DNA of 20,841 bases from UKL13-2 sp031368465 (GTDB lineage Bacteria > Pseudomonadota > Gammaproteobacteria > Burkholderiales > Usitatibacteraceae). This document shows positions 1 through 6,553 of this stretch, in pieces. Under the pieces are notes generated by a model that was given only the letters and a program-made list of their open reading frames with translations, was not told the DNA's origin and searched no databases. Within the stretch, counting starts at the first letter, position 1. Each line of letters begins with the position of its first letter. Position numbers and translations under genes: made by a program. The stretch is from positions 1 through 20,841 of the forward strand of contig JANMNT010000006.1 in NCBI GenBank assembly GCA_031368465.1, in the 5' to 3' direction.

Positions 1-2043
1 GAATCGAACGGCATGCTTTGTTCAGCACGCGAATTAGGCTTGACAGATGACCATGGCGGATTGCTTGCATTGCCTTTCGACGCACCGATAGGCGAGGACA
101 TTCGCAAATATCTCGATCTGGACGACGTGGTGCTGACGCTAAAAATGACGCCCAATCGGGGCGATTGCCTTTCAATGCTTGGTGTTGCACGCGACCTCGC
201 CGCCATCACCGGTGCGACATTGCGACCACCGAAAACGGCGGCTATTGCAAGCAACTGCGCGGTCGAACGCGCCGTAAAAATTACCGCATCCGGCGCATGC
301 GGTAATTATTTGGGCCGGGTGATCACCAATATCAACGCCAAAGCGTCAACCCCGGCGTGGATGATACGTCGTCTGGAGCGCGCCGGTTTTCGATCGATTT
401 CGCCTCTGGTTGATATCACCAACTACCTTACGCTGGAGCGCGGCCGGCCGATGCACGCGTTTGACAACGACAAACTCTCCGGCGGTATCAACGTGCGCTT
501 TCCGCTCGCCGGAGAAACGATGAATTTGCTTAACGCCCAACACGTGTCATTGCAGCCGGATATGCTGCTGATCACGGATGACAAAGGGCCGATCGCCATG
601 GGCGGTGTGATGGGCGGTTTGGAGTCGTCGGTCACCGATGTAACAACCAATATATTTTTCGAAGCTGCATATTTTGACCCGGATGTGATTCAGGGAAAAA
701 CCCGTGCGCTGGGCATCAATTCAGACGCGGCATTTCGCTTTGAGCGTGGCGTTGATCCCGCCTCCGCGCGTGAAGGTATTGAATATGCAACCGAGTTGGC
801 TATTTTGATTTGTGGAACACCGCAAACCAAAGTCGGTCCGATAACCGAAGCCGCAGGAATGCTGCCTGTTCGCGACGCCGTGCTGGTGCGGCCGTTGCGG
901 GTGCAGGCGATAATTGGCATGTCGATTGATTACCTTGAGATGCGAAGTATCTTTGATCGCCTAAATTGTGCGGTGGTTGATGCTGGGCCCGATCACGCGA
1001 TGCTGGTGACACCGCCATCCTATCGTTTTGACCTGAATATTGAAGAGGATTTTGCCGAGGAAGTCGCCCGCATCCACGGTTATGAAAACGTGCCTGCGAG
1101 TGCGCCCATCGCATCGGTGCCGATATCCGCCATTTCTGATGCATATCGTTCGCACAGCCGGCTGCGGCATGAACTGGTCGGCCTGGGTTATCAGGAGGTC
1201 ATCAATTACAGCTTCGTGCCGACGGCTTGGGAAACCGGGTTAATGGGCAACGCCAGTCCGATCCGGCTTGCCAATCCAATTGCCGAACAAATGAGCGTGA
1301 TGCGCACCAGTTTGCTGGGCGGACTGATTGCGACCCTGCAACACAATCTCAATCGCGGTGAGACGCGCGCCAAGTTTTTTGAAGTCGGCCGCTGTTTCAC
1401 CGGCGGTGACGCCAATCTGGCGAATCAGCCTGAGCGGGTGGCCGGATTGGTCTACGGCGCCCGCCACGCCGAGCAATGGGGTGAAGATAAGTCGGTTGCG
1501 ATGGACTTTTTCACGCTCAAGGGTGACGTTGAATCGCTACTTGGCGGTGTGGACGTGCGCTTTGAGACATCGGCACACCCTGCACTGCATCCGGGGCGCT
1601 CAGCGGCATTGCTGCTGAATGGGGCCAATATTGGCTGGATCGGTGAGCTGCATCCACGCTGGCAGCAGGATTTTGATCTGCCAATGGCACCATTGGCATT
1701 TGAAATGGACGTAATCGCGCTCATAAATACCGCAAATGTTCGCTTTCGCGGCGTCTCCCGAATGCAGGCAGTGCGCCGGGATGTAGCGATTTTGGTTGAC
1801 GATTCAATATCAATACAGCACATCATCGACGTCGCAAATGCACTAAAAATGGCTAATTTGGTGGATTTTGCACTTTTTGACTTTTACCGCGGTCCACACC
1901 TCGAAAACGGGAAAAAAAGCCTTGCGTTTCGTATAGTTATGCAAGATACTGAGAGGACTTTGACAGATGTTGAGTGTGACCAAGTGGTCGCCAATTTTGT
2001 TGAAGTAATGTCTCAGAAATTCGGCGCAACCCTCAGAAAATAA
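1..2043 (+). CDS. pheT: Phenylalanine--tRNA ligase beta subunit, 5'-truncated by window edge
   Basis: This is the beta chain of the alpha2-beta2 phenylalanyl-tRNA synthetase, which charges tRNA-Phe in the cytoplasm and carries the editing site. The reading frame is open from base 1 (E-S-N-G before the first Met), matching the usual 'SNGMLCS.RELGL' stretch, so the gene begins upstream of the window. About 680 residues are present, against roughly 790 to 800 in the family. Visible parts in order are the B3/B4 editing region (about bases 300-830, with 'DITNY' and 'GRPMHAFD'), the B5 domain (about 880-1110, ending 'EEVARIHGYENVP'), the catalytic-like core (about 1140-1710, with 'VINYSF') and the C-terminal FDX-ACB tRNA-binding domain (about 1740-2040, with 'RRDVAILVDD' and 'RTLTD'). 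It ends 7 bases before ihfA, in the conserved pheST-ihfA order. I am very sure of this call. Confidence 0.97.
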   Translation, partial: ESNGMLCSARELGLTDDHGGLLALPFDAPIGEDIRKYLDLDDVVLTLKMTPNRGDCLSMLGVARDLAAITGATLRPPKTAAIASNCAVERAVKITASGACGNYLGRVITNINAKASTPAWMIRRLERAGFRSISPLVDITNYLTLERGRPMHAFDNDKLSGGINVRFPLAGETMNLLNAQHVSLQPDMLLITDDKGPIAMGGVMGGLESSVTDVTTNIFFEAAYFDPDVIQGKTRALGINSDAAFRFERGVDPASAREGIEYATELAILICGTPQTKVGPITEAAGMLPVRDAVLVRPLRVQAIIGMSIDYLEMRSIFDRLNCAVVDAGPDHAMLVTPPSYRFDLNIEEDFAEEVARIHGYENVPASAPIASVPISAISDAYRSHSRLRHELVGLGYQEVINYSFVPTAWETGLMGNASPIRLANPIAEQMSVMRTSLLGGLIATLQHNLNRGETRAKFFEVGRCFTGGDANLANQPERVAGLVYGARHAEQWGEDKSVAMDFFTLKGDVESLLGGVDVRFETSAHPALHPGRSAALLLNGANIGWIGELHPRWQQDFDLPMAPLAFEMDVIALINTANVRFRGVSRMQAVRRDVAILVDDSISIQHIIDVANALKMANLVDFALFDFYRGPHLENGKKSLAFRIVMQDTERTLTDVECDQVVANFVEVMSQKFGATLRK

Positions 2044-2050
2044 ACAAAAA

Positions 2051-2365
2051 ATGTCAATGACACTGACAAAAGCGGAACTAGCTGACTTAATGTTCGAAAA
2101 AGTCGGTTTGAACAAGCGTGAAGCCAAAGATATGGTGGAATCGTTTTTCGAAGAAATCCGGATGGCGCTCGAACGAGGAGACAGTGTAAAGCTGTCAGGT
2201 TTTGGTAATTTTCAACTTCGCAATAAACCCCAACGCCCTGGGCGCAACCCAAAGACCGGGGAAGAAATCCCGATCACGGCGCGCCGCGTTGTCACGTTTC
2301 ATGCGAGCCAGAAATTGAAGACCCTCGTGGAGAAGTCATTCAGTGGATCCGCTGCCCTCCAGTAG
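2051..2365 (+). CDS. ihfA: Integration host factor subunit alpha
   Basis: This is a nucleoid-associated DNA-bending protein that pairs with IHF-beta and binds the minor groove, affecting transcription, replication and recombination. The 104 residues show the full HU/IHF fold. The N-terminal 'LTKAELADLMF' helix, the 'KLSGFGNF' turn and the DNA-binding arm 'RPGRNPKTGEEIPI' are all present, followed by 'RRVVTFHASQKLK'. The length is close to the E. coli protein (99). Two starts are possible: ATG at 2051, or ATG at 2057, which aligns with the E. coli N-terminus. No clear Shine-Dalgarno sequence precedes either, and translation may be coupled to pheT 7 bases upstream. The 3' end overlaps the next gene by 23 bases. 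Confidence 0.96.
   Translation: MSMTLTKAELADLMFEKVGLNKREAKDMVESFFEEIRMALERGDSVKLSGFGNFQLRNKPQRPGRNPKTGEEIPITARRVVTFHASQKLKTLVEKSFSGSAALQ
2329..2335 (+). promoter_or_regulatory. Ribosome binding site fixing the GTG start of the MerR-like gene
   Basis: GGAGAAG lies 7 bases before the GTG at 2343 and inside the ihfA coding sequence. The only other in-frame start codon nearby (GTG at about 2409) would fall inside the helix-turn-helix. This site therefore supports the overlapping GTG start. Confidence 0.7.
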
Positions 2366-2732
2366 CCTGCCTACCATCCCAGCCAAACGCTACTTCACCA
2401 TCGGTGAGGTGAGTGATTTGTGCGGCGTGAAGCCGCACGTCTTGCGTTATTGGGAACAAGAATTCACCCAACTCAAACCACTTAAGCGTCGGGGCAACAG
2501 GCGCTACTACCAGCATCACGAAGTGCTGCTGATTCGGCGCATTCGCGAGTTGCTGTATGAGCATGGGTTCACCATCAACGGTGCCCGCAACCGGCTCGAT
2601 ACCGTTGAGAACATCGCGCCTTCGCCGGCAAAGACGGCCATTTCTGCCGCGGCGACACGACAAATTCGCGCACTCGATCAACGTGAAATCCGCAGCGAGC
2701 TCAAAAGCATCTTGACGATGCTATCCGCATAA
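2343..2732 (+). CDS. MerR-family small DNA-binding regulator next to ihfA
   Basis: This is a 129-residue cytoplasmic regulator. Residues about 17-85 form a MerR-type winged helix-turn-helix: 'YFTIGEVSDLCGV', then 'LRYWEQEF', the wing 'RRGNRRYY' and 'IRRIRELLYEHGFTI'. After it there is only a short tail of about 45 residues with no obvious effector-binding domain and no metal-binding cysteines, so the signal it senses cannot be read. The start is GTG with a good GGAGAAG ribosome site, overlapping ihfA by 23 bases, which implies translation coupled to ihfA. A small MerR homologue in this place is common in beta- and gammaproteobacteria; its targets are not established here. I am sure of the family and unsure of the role. 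Confidence 0.93.
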   Translation: MDPLPSSSLPTIPAKRYFTIGEVSDLCGVKPHVLRYWEQEFTQLKPLKRRGNRRYYQHHEVLLIRRIRELLYEHGFTINGARNRLDTVENIAPSPAKTAISAAATRQIRALDQREIRSELKSILTMLSA

Positions 2733-2777
2733 GCCCCTCTCTGTTGCCGAAAATCTGCAGGGTAGTTTGCGCGACGT

Positions 2778-2783
2778 TATAAT
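2778..2783 (+). promoter_or_regulatory. Consensus -10 element of the tRNA-Pro promoter
   Basis: A perfect TATAAT sits 10 bases before the mature 5' end of the tRNA, in the gap after the MerR-like gene. No good -35 box is seen at 16 to 18 bases upstream: the best stretch, around 2754-2760, matches poorly. The tRNA can probably be transcribed on its own. Confidence 0.6.
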
Positions 2784-2793
2784 ATTTCGAAGT

Positions 2794-2870
2794 CGGAGCG
2801 TGGCGCAGCCTGGTAGCGCACTTGCATGGGGTGCAAGGGGTCGCAAGTTCGAATCTTGTCGCTCCGACCA
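2794..2870 (+). tRNA. tRNA-Pro (anticodon GGG), CCA encoded
   Basis: This 77-base gene folds as a cloverleaf. The acceptor arms are CGGAGCG and CGCTCCG, perfectly paired. The D arm has GCGC paired with GCGC. The anticodon stem is CTTGC/GCAAG around the loop ATGGGGT, giving anticodon GGG at 2828-2830, which reads CCC and CCU proline codons. The T arm has TTCGAAT in the loop and a single G-U pair at the base of its stem. The discriminator A and CCA tail are encoded. This tRNA follows ihfA and the MerR gene, as is often seen in related proteobacteria. Confidence 0.97.
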
Positions 2871-2880
2871 ACAAATTAAA

Positions 2881-2917
2881 AAACCCCGTCTGCACAACCA
2901 GACGGGGTTTTTGTTTG
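2881..2917 (+). terminator. Bidirectional Rho-independent terminator after tRNA-Pro and after HiPIP
   Basis: A 12-base-pair stem (AAACCCCGTCTG paired with CAGACGGGGTTT) with a 6-base loop is followed by a T-rich run on the plus strand. Read on the minus strand the same hairpin is followed by TTTTTTAATTTG, so it can also end the folE-BLUF-HiPIP transcript, whose last stop codon is at 2944. It separates two convergent transcription units. Confidence 0.9.
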
Positions 2918-2943
2918 TCAAGCTCAGGCGCTGATGATCTGGT

Positions 2944-3273
2944 TCAGGCTTTTTTTGCCCAAGATACACACCAACCATCGCCGGCGACCTGTTTACCCGC
3001 AAACAACGGACAACCAGCAGCTTTGTCGGTCGCCTTGCCCTGATACAGCGTGCAGTTTGCGCATTTGGATCCGGCAACAAATTGTTTGTATTTGGCCTTG
3101 TCGACCTTGGCGGCATTGGCGACATAGCCCAGTGCCGACGCAGTGGCATCCTTTTCATCCAGCATTGGCAATGCAGCCGGTGGCTTTTGTGCAAATGCCG
3201 ACGAGCCGATTCCGACGGCACCCAGGCCTGCTGCGGTGGTTGCTAGCATAAATGTTCGACGTTGCTTGTTCAT
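2944..3273 (-). CDS. Tat-exported high-potential iron-sulfur protein (HiPIP)
   Basis: This is a small periplasmic electron carrier that holds one [4Fe-4S] cluster cycling between the 2+ and 3+ states, usually between a cytochrome bc1-type complex or donor and an oxidase or reaction centre. The 109 residues begin with a twin-arginine signal (R5-R6 in 'QRRTFML', hydrophobic stretch, probable cleavage after 'AFA' at about 28). The mature part carries the HiPIP cysteine pattern C71-x2-C74, C88 ('GCPLF') and C102 ('GWCVSW'). The start at 3273 is chosen because a clear AGGAGA ribosome site lies just upstream and the signal peptide begins there; a longer reading frame to 3324 lacks this support. It follows the BLUF gene by 51 bases on the same strand, so it may be co-transcribed with folE and BLUF. 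Its redox partners are unknown. Confidence 0.93.
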   Translation of the reverse strand: MNKQRRTFMLATTAAGLGAVGIGSSAFAQKPPAALPMLDEKDATASALGYVANAAKVDKAKYKQFVAGSKCANCTLYQGKATDKAAGCPLFAGKQVAGDGWCVSWAKKA

Positions 3274-3324
3274 ATACTCTCCTGTGTGTTGAACTTGGTG
3301 GAATAAATCCAAATGCTGTGGCAA

Positions 3325-3753
3325 TTATGCACGGCCGATGATTGCCGCGGTGGAAATCAATTCTTCCAACAACGCCATCGAAACAACACCGGAAACGGCA
3401 TACGGATCGAGGGTGGGGCGGGGCGAATATTTTAGGAGCACTGACGGGTTGATTTTGTCCAGGTTAACCTGACCCATGGTCCAGCCGGAAAAACGACGCT
3501 CGGTAATTTCTTCGTAACTCAAGATGACCACATTGGTATGTCGCGGGTCGCGAACAATGTGCGAATACAATTCGTTTACCTCGGTGCGGCCCCCCTCTAA
3601 AACCTGCATAAAAATATCCCCGCCATAACAAAGAATACCGGTGATGCCGCGTTCGGGATTGTACTTGCGCGACTGGCTCATGATTGACTCGGCCATTGCG
3701 GACCGGTTGGCATCGGTGGCACGGCTGGCATAAAGTAAACGTATCATCATCAT
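3325..3753 (-). CDS. Short BLUF-domain blue-light photoreceptor
   Basis: This 142-residue protein is almost entirely one BLUF domain, which binds FAD and senses blue light through a hydrogen-bond switch. The known photocycle residues are all present and in standard numbering: Y8 ('RLLYAS'), N32, Q50 ('FMQVLEG'), W91 and M93 ('GWTMG'), with 'GITGIL' and 'DPRHTNV' also typical. There is no attached output domain (no EAL, GGDEF or cyclase), so it belongs with the short PixD-like BLUF proteins that act through a partner. The C-terminal 45 or so residues are probably the capping helices. It starts 6 bases after the stop of folE and is probably translated with it; three ATG codons in a row stand at the start. 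A light-dependent link to pterin or folate synthesis is inferred from context only. Confidence 0.95.
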   Translation of the reverse strand: MMMIRLLYASRATDANRSAMAESIMSQSRKYNPERGITGILCYGGDIFMQVLEGGRTEVNELYSHIVRDPRHTNVVILSYEEITERRFSGWTMGQVNLDKINPSVLLKYSPRPTLDPYAVSGVVSMALLEELISTAAIIGRA

Positions 3754-3759
3754 GATTCT

Positions 3760-4476
3760 CTAGCTCTTTTTATTGTTGATCAACGACAAAAACTCGCGAC
3801 GCAAGTTTGGGTCTTTCAGAAACGATCCGCGCATTACGCTATTGATCATTTTTGCTTCGGTATCCTTGACGCCGCGCCAATGCATACAAAAATGGTCGGC
3901 CTCCATGACAATGGCCAATCCATCGGGCTGGATCTTGGTTTGCAGGAGTTCGGCAACCTGCGAGACGGCTTCTTCCTGAATCTGTGGCCGGCTCATCACC
4001 CAATCGATCAAGCGATTGTATTTTGAAAGCCCGATCAGGTTGGAGTGCTCATTCGGCATTACGCCGACCCAAACCCGCCCCATGATAGGGCACAGGTGGT
4101 GAGAACAGGCGCTGCGAACAGTGATCGGACCCACAATCATCAATTCGTTAAGGTGGGAAATATTCGGGAATTCGGTGGTTGGTGGGGCGGCAAAGTAGCG
4201 TCCTCGAAACACCTCCTGGATGAACATTTTGGCAACCCGGCGGGCTGTTTCGTTGGTGTTGTGATCGCTTTCCGTATCAATTACCAAGCTCTCGAGCACG
4301 CCCTGCATTTTGGTTTGCACTTCAGACTGCAACTTTTCCAGATCGCCCGGCTCGATAAAGTCAGCGATATTGTCATTGGCGTGAAAACGCTTGGCCGCCC
4401 GCTGGATCCGGTCGCGAATGGCCACAGACATTGGTATGCCCAAATCCTTGTCGGCGGGTGTTTTGGCGTTATCCAT
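3760..4476 (-). CDS. folE: GTP cyclohydrolase I (type IA)
   Basis: This cytoplasmic enzyme converts GTP to 7,8-dihydroneopterin triphosphate, the first step to tetrahydrofolate and other pterins. The 238 residues carry the zinc-binding set C124, H127 ('CSHHLCP') and C197 ('ADHFCMHWRGV'), the catalytic-region histidines H126 and H195, and the 'GLSKYNR' and 'GRVWVGVMP' motifs, so the enzyme should be active. The length is slightly above E. coli FolE (222) because of an N-terminal extension of about 20 residues. The ATG at 4476 has no clear ribosome site; an internal Met at residue 16 is an alternative start. It is the first gene of a minus-strand set with the BLUF photoreceptor and HiPIP. In some proteobacteria folE genes are light-induced alongside photolyase genes, which makes the BLUF neighbour notable. 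Confidence 0.96.
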   Translation of the reverse strand: MDNAKTPADKDLGIPMSVAIRDRIQRAAKRFHANDNIADFIEPGDLEKLQSEVQTKMQGVLESLVIDTESDHNTNETARRVAKMFIQEVFRGRYFAAPPTTEFPNISHLNELMIVGPITVRSACSHHLCPIMGRVWVGVMPNEHSNLIGLSKYNRLIDWVMSRPQIQEEAVSQVAELLQTKIQPDGLAIVMEADHFCMHWRGVKDTEAKMINSVMRGSFLKDPNLRREFLSLINNKKS

Positions 4477-4777
4477 ATTGACTGAACGCTGGTATTTGCA
4501 CGGGTATTAAATACAGCATATTTATATTATGTAAACCAAATGATATTTTTATGTGTTTGAATACTTTAGAGAATTCAAAAAATGCCGATATCTCCATGTG
4601 GCTATATTTTGGACGCCTTTACTTGTCCCCCAACTTGCAACCAACCCAATTTAACACCAACGGACCCATTCTTCAGCAAGCTTCCAAATCAATGATGGCA
4701 GATCGCCTTGCCCACCTATACCAGACATCATAAGGCAGCGCTGAGTTCCTCGCGAACCTTCAAACCAGACATAACCG
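4477..4777. other. Divergent intergenic region between folE and the hybrid kinase gene
   Basis: These 301 bases separate divergently transcribed genes. The folE-proximal half (about 4500-4570) is AT-rich and holds the candidate folE promoter. The other half has base composition closer to coding DNA, but its one small open frame (60 codons from 4551) has no ribosome site and no recognisable family features. No convincing promoter for the kinase gene, hairpin terminator or structured RNA could be picked out. Confidence 0.6.
4508..4535 (-). promoter_or_regulatory. Candidate promoter of folE
   Basis: On the minus strand TTTACA (4535-4530) is followed after 16 bases by TATTTA (4513-4508), in an AT-rich patch about 30 to 60 bases before the folE start. 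The -35 box is good but the -10 box is weak, so a non-housekeeping sigma factor or an activator could be involved. This is a reading by eye only. Confidence 0.3.
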
Positions 4778-6553
4778 ATGAACCAATTTCGCAAATCCGA
4801 CGACCCTGACAACGCAATCCCACCGGATGCCGACACCCGCTTGGTCGCCTGTATCGCCCTGCTTGGGCTGATCGGGTCGTTGTTGCTCGGCGCATTGGCA
4901 ATCTATCAGGGGCGAATCTTGGTGGGGGCCGCATCGCTGATTATTGCAATCACCATTGCCGGCAATTTTTTCATGTCAACACGCGGCCATGTTTCCATCC
5001 GCCAACTTAATATTTCCCTTGCCATCATCGGCATTGCCATGTTGGCCACCATGTTGCTATCTGGAACACCCACGCCGCCGCCACTGATACTTTTCTCACT
5101 CATCCCGTTCATCATGGGGGCGTTGGGAAGCTGGCGTGGAATGCTATTTTGGCTCATTGTGAATGCGTTGGTCCTGGCAATCGTCTATGTCCACGCCCCA
5201 TTCATTTCAACCCACTATATCGAGCCGGCGTCGTCTTATTCATTCCATTACTACATGACCCTGTTGGTATTTACCCTGTTCATTACAGCGACGGCATATG
5301 TGCTGATGGGCAAGCGAAATGCTTTCGCCATTCAGATGGCAGACGTCAACAATCAACTGGTCAATGCCCAAAAAATCGCCCGAAGTGCCAATGAAGCCAA
5401 GGGGCAATTCCTCGGCCGCCTGAGTCATGAACTGAGAACGCCTCTCAATGCCGTCCTCGGCTTTTCTGAAGTCATGGCCCGTGACCGCGCTGCGGCCCTG
5501 TCGACGGACCAGCTCAAAAAACTCAAGCACATCCAGGCTTCCGGGCAGGTGTTGCTTGAAATTGTTGACGAAATCCTTGAAATCACGAAGCATGATCAGC
5601 GTTCGGGATTTATGGCGGTGCTCCCGATACCCCTGTCACCGCTGATCAGTGAAGCAGTCGCCTTTGCAGCAGACGCCATAAGCGAGCGCAATCTCACCTT
5701 GGAAATCGATGCGGCCTCGCTTGAAGCATTGCACGTACTTGCCGACCGCAAGATGCTCAGTCACGTCGTTGCCGAGTTATTGAGCAACGCAATACAATTC
5801 AATCGCATTGGCGGGCGTATTGACATCGATGCGCAGGTAGTTGACGGGTATGTGAGAATCAATTTCACCGATACCGGTCATGGTATTCCATCAACCGCGC
5901 TTGGCGAGTTATTTGAACCCTTCAACCGCTACGATGGCGGCGATTTCTTCCATCGTGGTACCGGACTAGGGCTAACAACGGCACGTTCGGTCGCGCAAAG
6001 AATGAATGGCCGAATAGACGTGCAAAGCATCCAAGGTACGGGTTCAACCTTTACCATTGTCATGCCCGCGTACTTGGAAGTGATGCACGGTAGATCATTC
6101 GCACCGGATCCCCCTCCTACGTCTAACGTCCCCAGTGCCCACACAATCGCGGCAGACTGGGGCCTTCCCGATGTCTTATATGTTGAAGACAATCAATTGA
6201 ATCAACTGGTCATGCGCTCGCTATTTGAGGAGCTGGGAATGGCCAAACTACATTTAGCTGGGGACGGAGCCGAGGGGCTCGCCAGCGCAAAAGCAATCAA
6301 ACCGGCGGTGTTATTGTTGGATATTCATCTGCCCGACTTTGACGGTATTGAATTGCTCGAACGGATTCGCGCCATACCCGGGCTGGCGTTAACGCCGGCA
6401 ATTGCGGTCTCCGCGGATGCAATGCCCCTGCGCATTGAAGCAGCAATGGGGGCGGGATTTGTTGATTACCTGGTCAAGCCGGTTAGTTTGGAAACGCTAC
6501 GGCACGCGCTGGAACAACAGCTTACCAATCGTCAGAGGAATGCGTTGTCGTGA
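4778..6553 (+). CDS. Membrane-bound hybrid sensor histidine kinase with C-terminal receiver
   Basis: This 591-residue protein should autophosphorylate on a histidine and pass the phosphate to its own receiver. About six membrane segments span residues 23-177 with almost no periplasmic loop, so the signal may be sensed in the membrane. A short linker helix leads to the HisKA domain with H217 ('LSHELRTPLNAV'). The ATPase domain is complete: N337 in the N box, D365 in 'DTGHGIP', 'LFEPF' and 'GTGLGL' at 394-399. A receiver domain at about 465-585 has E470/D471, phospho-acceptor D515 ('LLLDIHLPD'), S545 and K567 ('YLVKP'). The ATG at 4778 lacks a clear ribosome site. The next gene, a paralogue, starts inside its stop codon. 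No DNA-binding response regulator or phosphotransfer (Hpt) protein is adjacent, so the output is unknown. Confidence 0.93.
   Translation: MNQFRKSDDPDNAIPPDADTRLVACIALLGLIGSLLLGALAIYQGRILVGAASLIIAITIAGNFFMSTRGHVSIRQLNISLAIIGIAMLATMLLSGTPTPPPLILFSLIPFIMGALGSWRGMLFWLIVNALVLAIVYVHAPFISTHYIEPASSYSFHYYMTLLVFTLFITATAYVLMGKRNAFAIQMADVNNQLVNAQKIARSANEAKGQFLGRLSHELRTPLNAVLGFSEVMARDRAAALSTDQLKKLKHIQASGQVLLEIVDEILEITKHDQRSGFMAVLPIPLSPLISEAVAFAADAISERNLTLEIDAASLEALHVLADRKMLSHVVAELLSNAIQFNRIGGRIDIDAQVVDGYVRINFTDTGHGIPSTALGELFEPFNRYDGGDFFHRGTGLGLTTARSVAQRMNGRIDVQSIQGTGSTFTIVMPAYLEVMHGRSFAPDPPPTSNVPSAHTIAADWGLPDVLYVEDNQLNQLVMRSLFEELGMAKLHLAGDGAEGLASAKAIKPAVLLLDIHLPDFDGIELLERIRAIPGLALTPAIAVSADAMPLRIEAAMGAGFVDYLVKPVSLETLRHALEQQLTNRQRNALS

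Noticed and set aside
2794..2870. tRNA-Pro as a possible integration site for a mobile element
   Set aside because: The tRNA is followed directly by its terminator and ordinary genes; no integrase, second copy of the tRNA 3' end or att-like repeat was seen.
2721..3221. Minus-strand open frame of 166 codons across the tRNA and HiPIP genes
   Set aside because: It runs antisense through the tRNA and terminator and is out of frame with the clearly supported HiPIP.
4045..4485. Plus-strand open frame of 146 codons opposite folE
   Set aside because: It is antisense to conserved zinc-binding motifs of folE and shows no family features.
4551..4733. 60-codon open frame in the gap before the hybrid kinase
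   Set aside because: No ribosome site, no recognisable motif and unremarkable composition; most likely chance.
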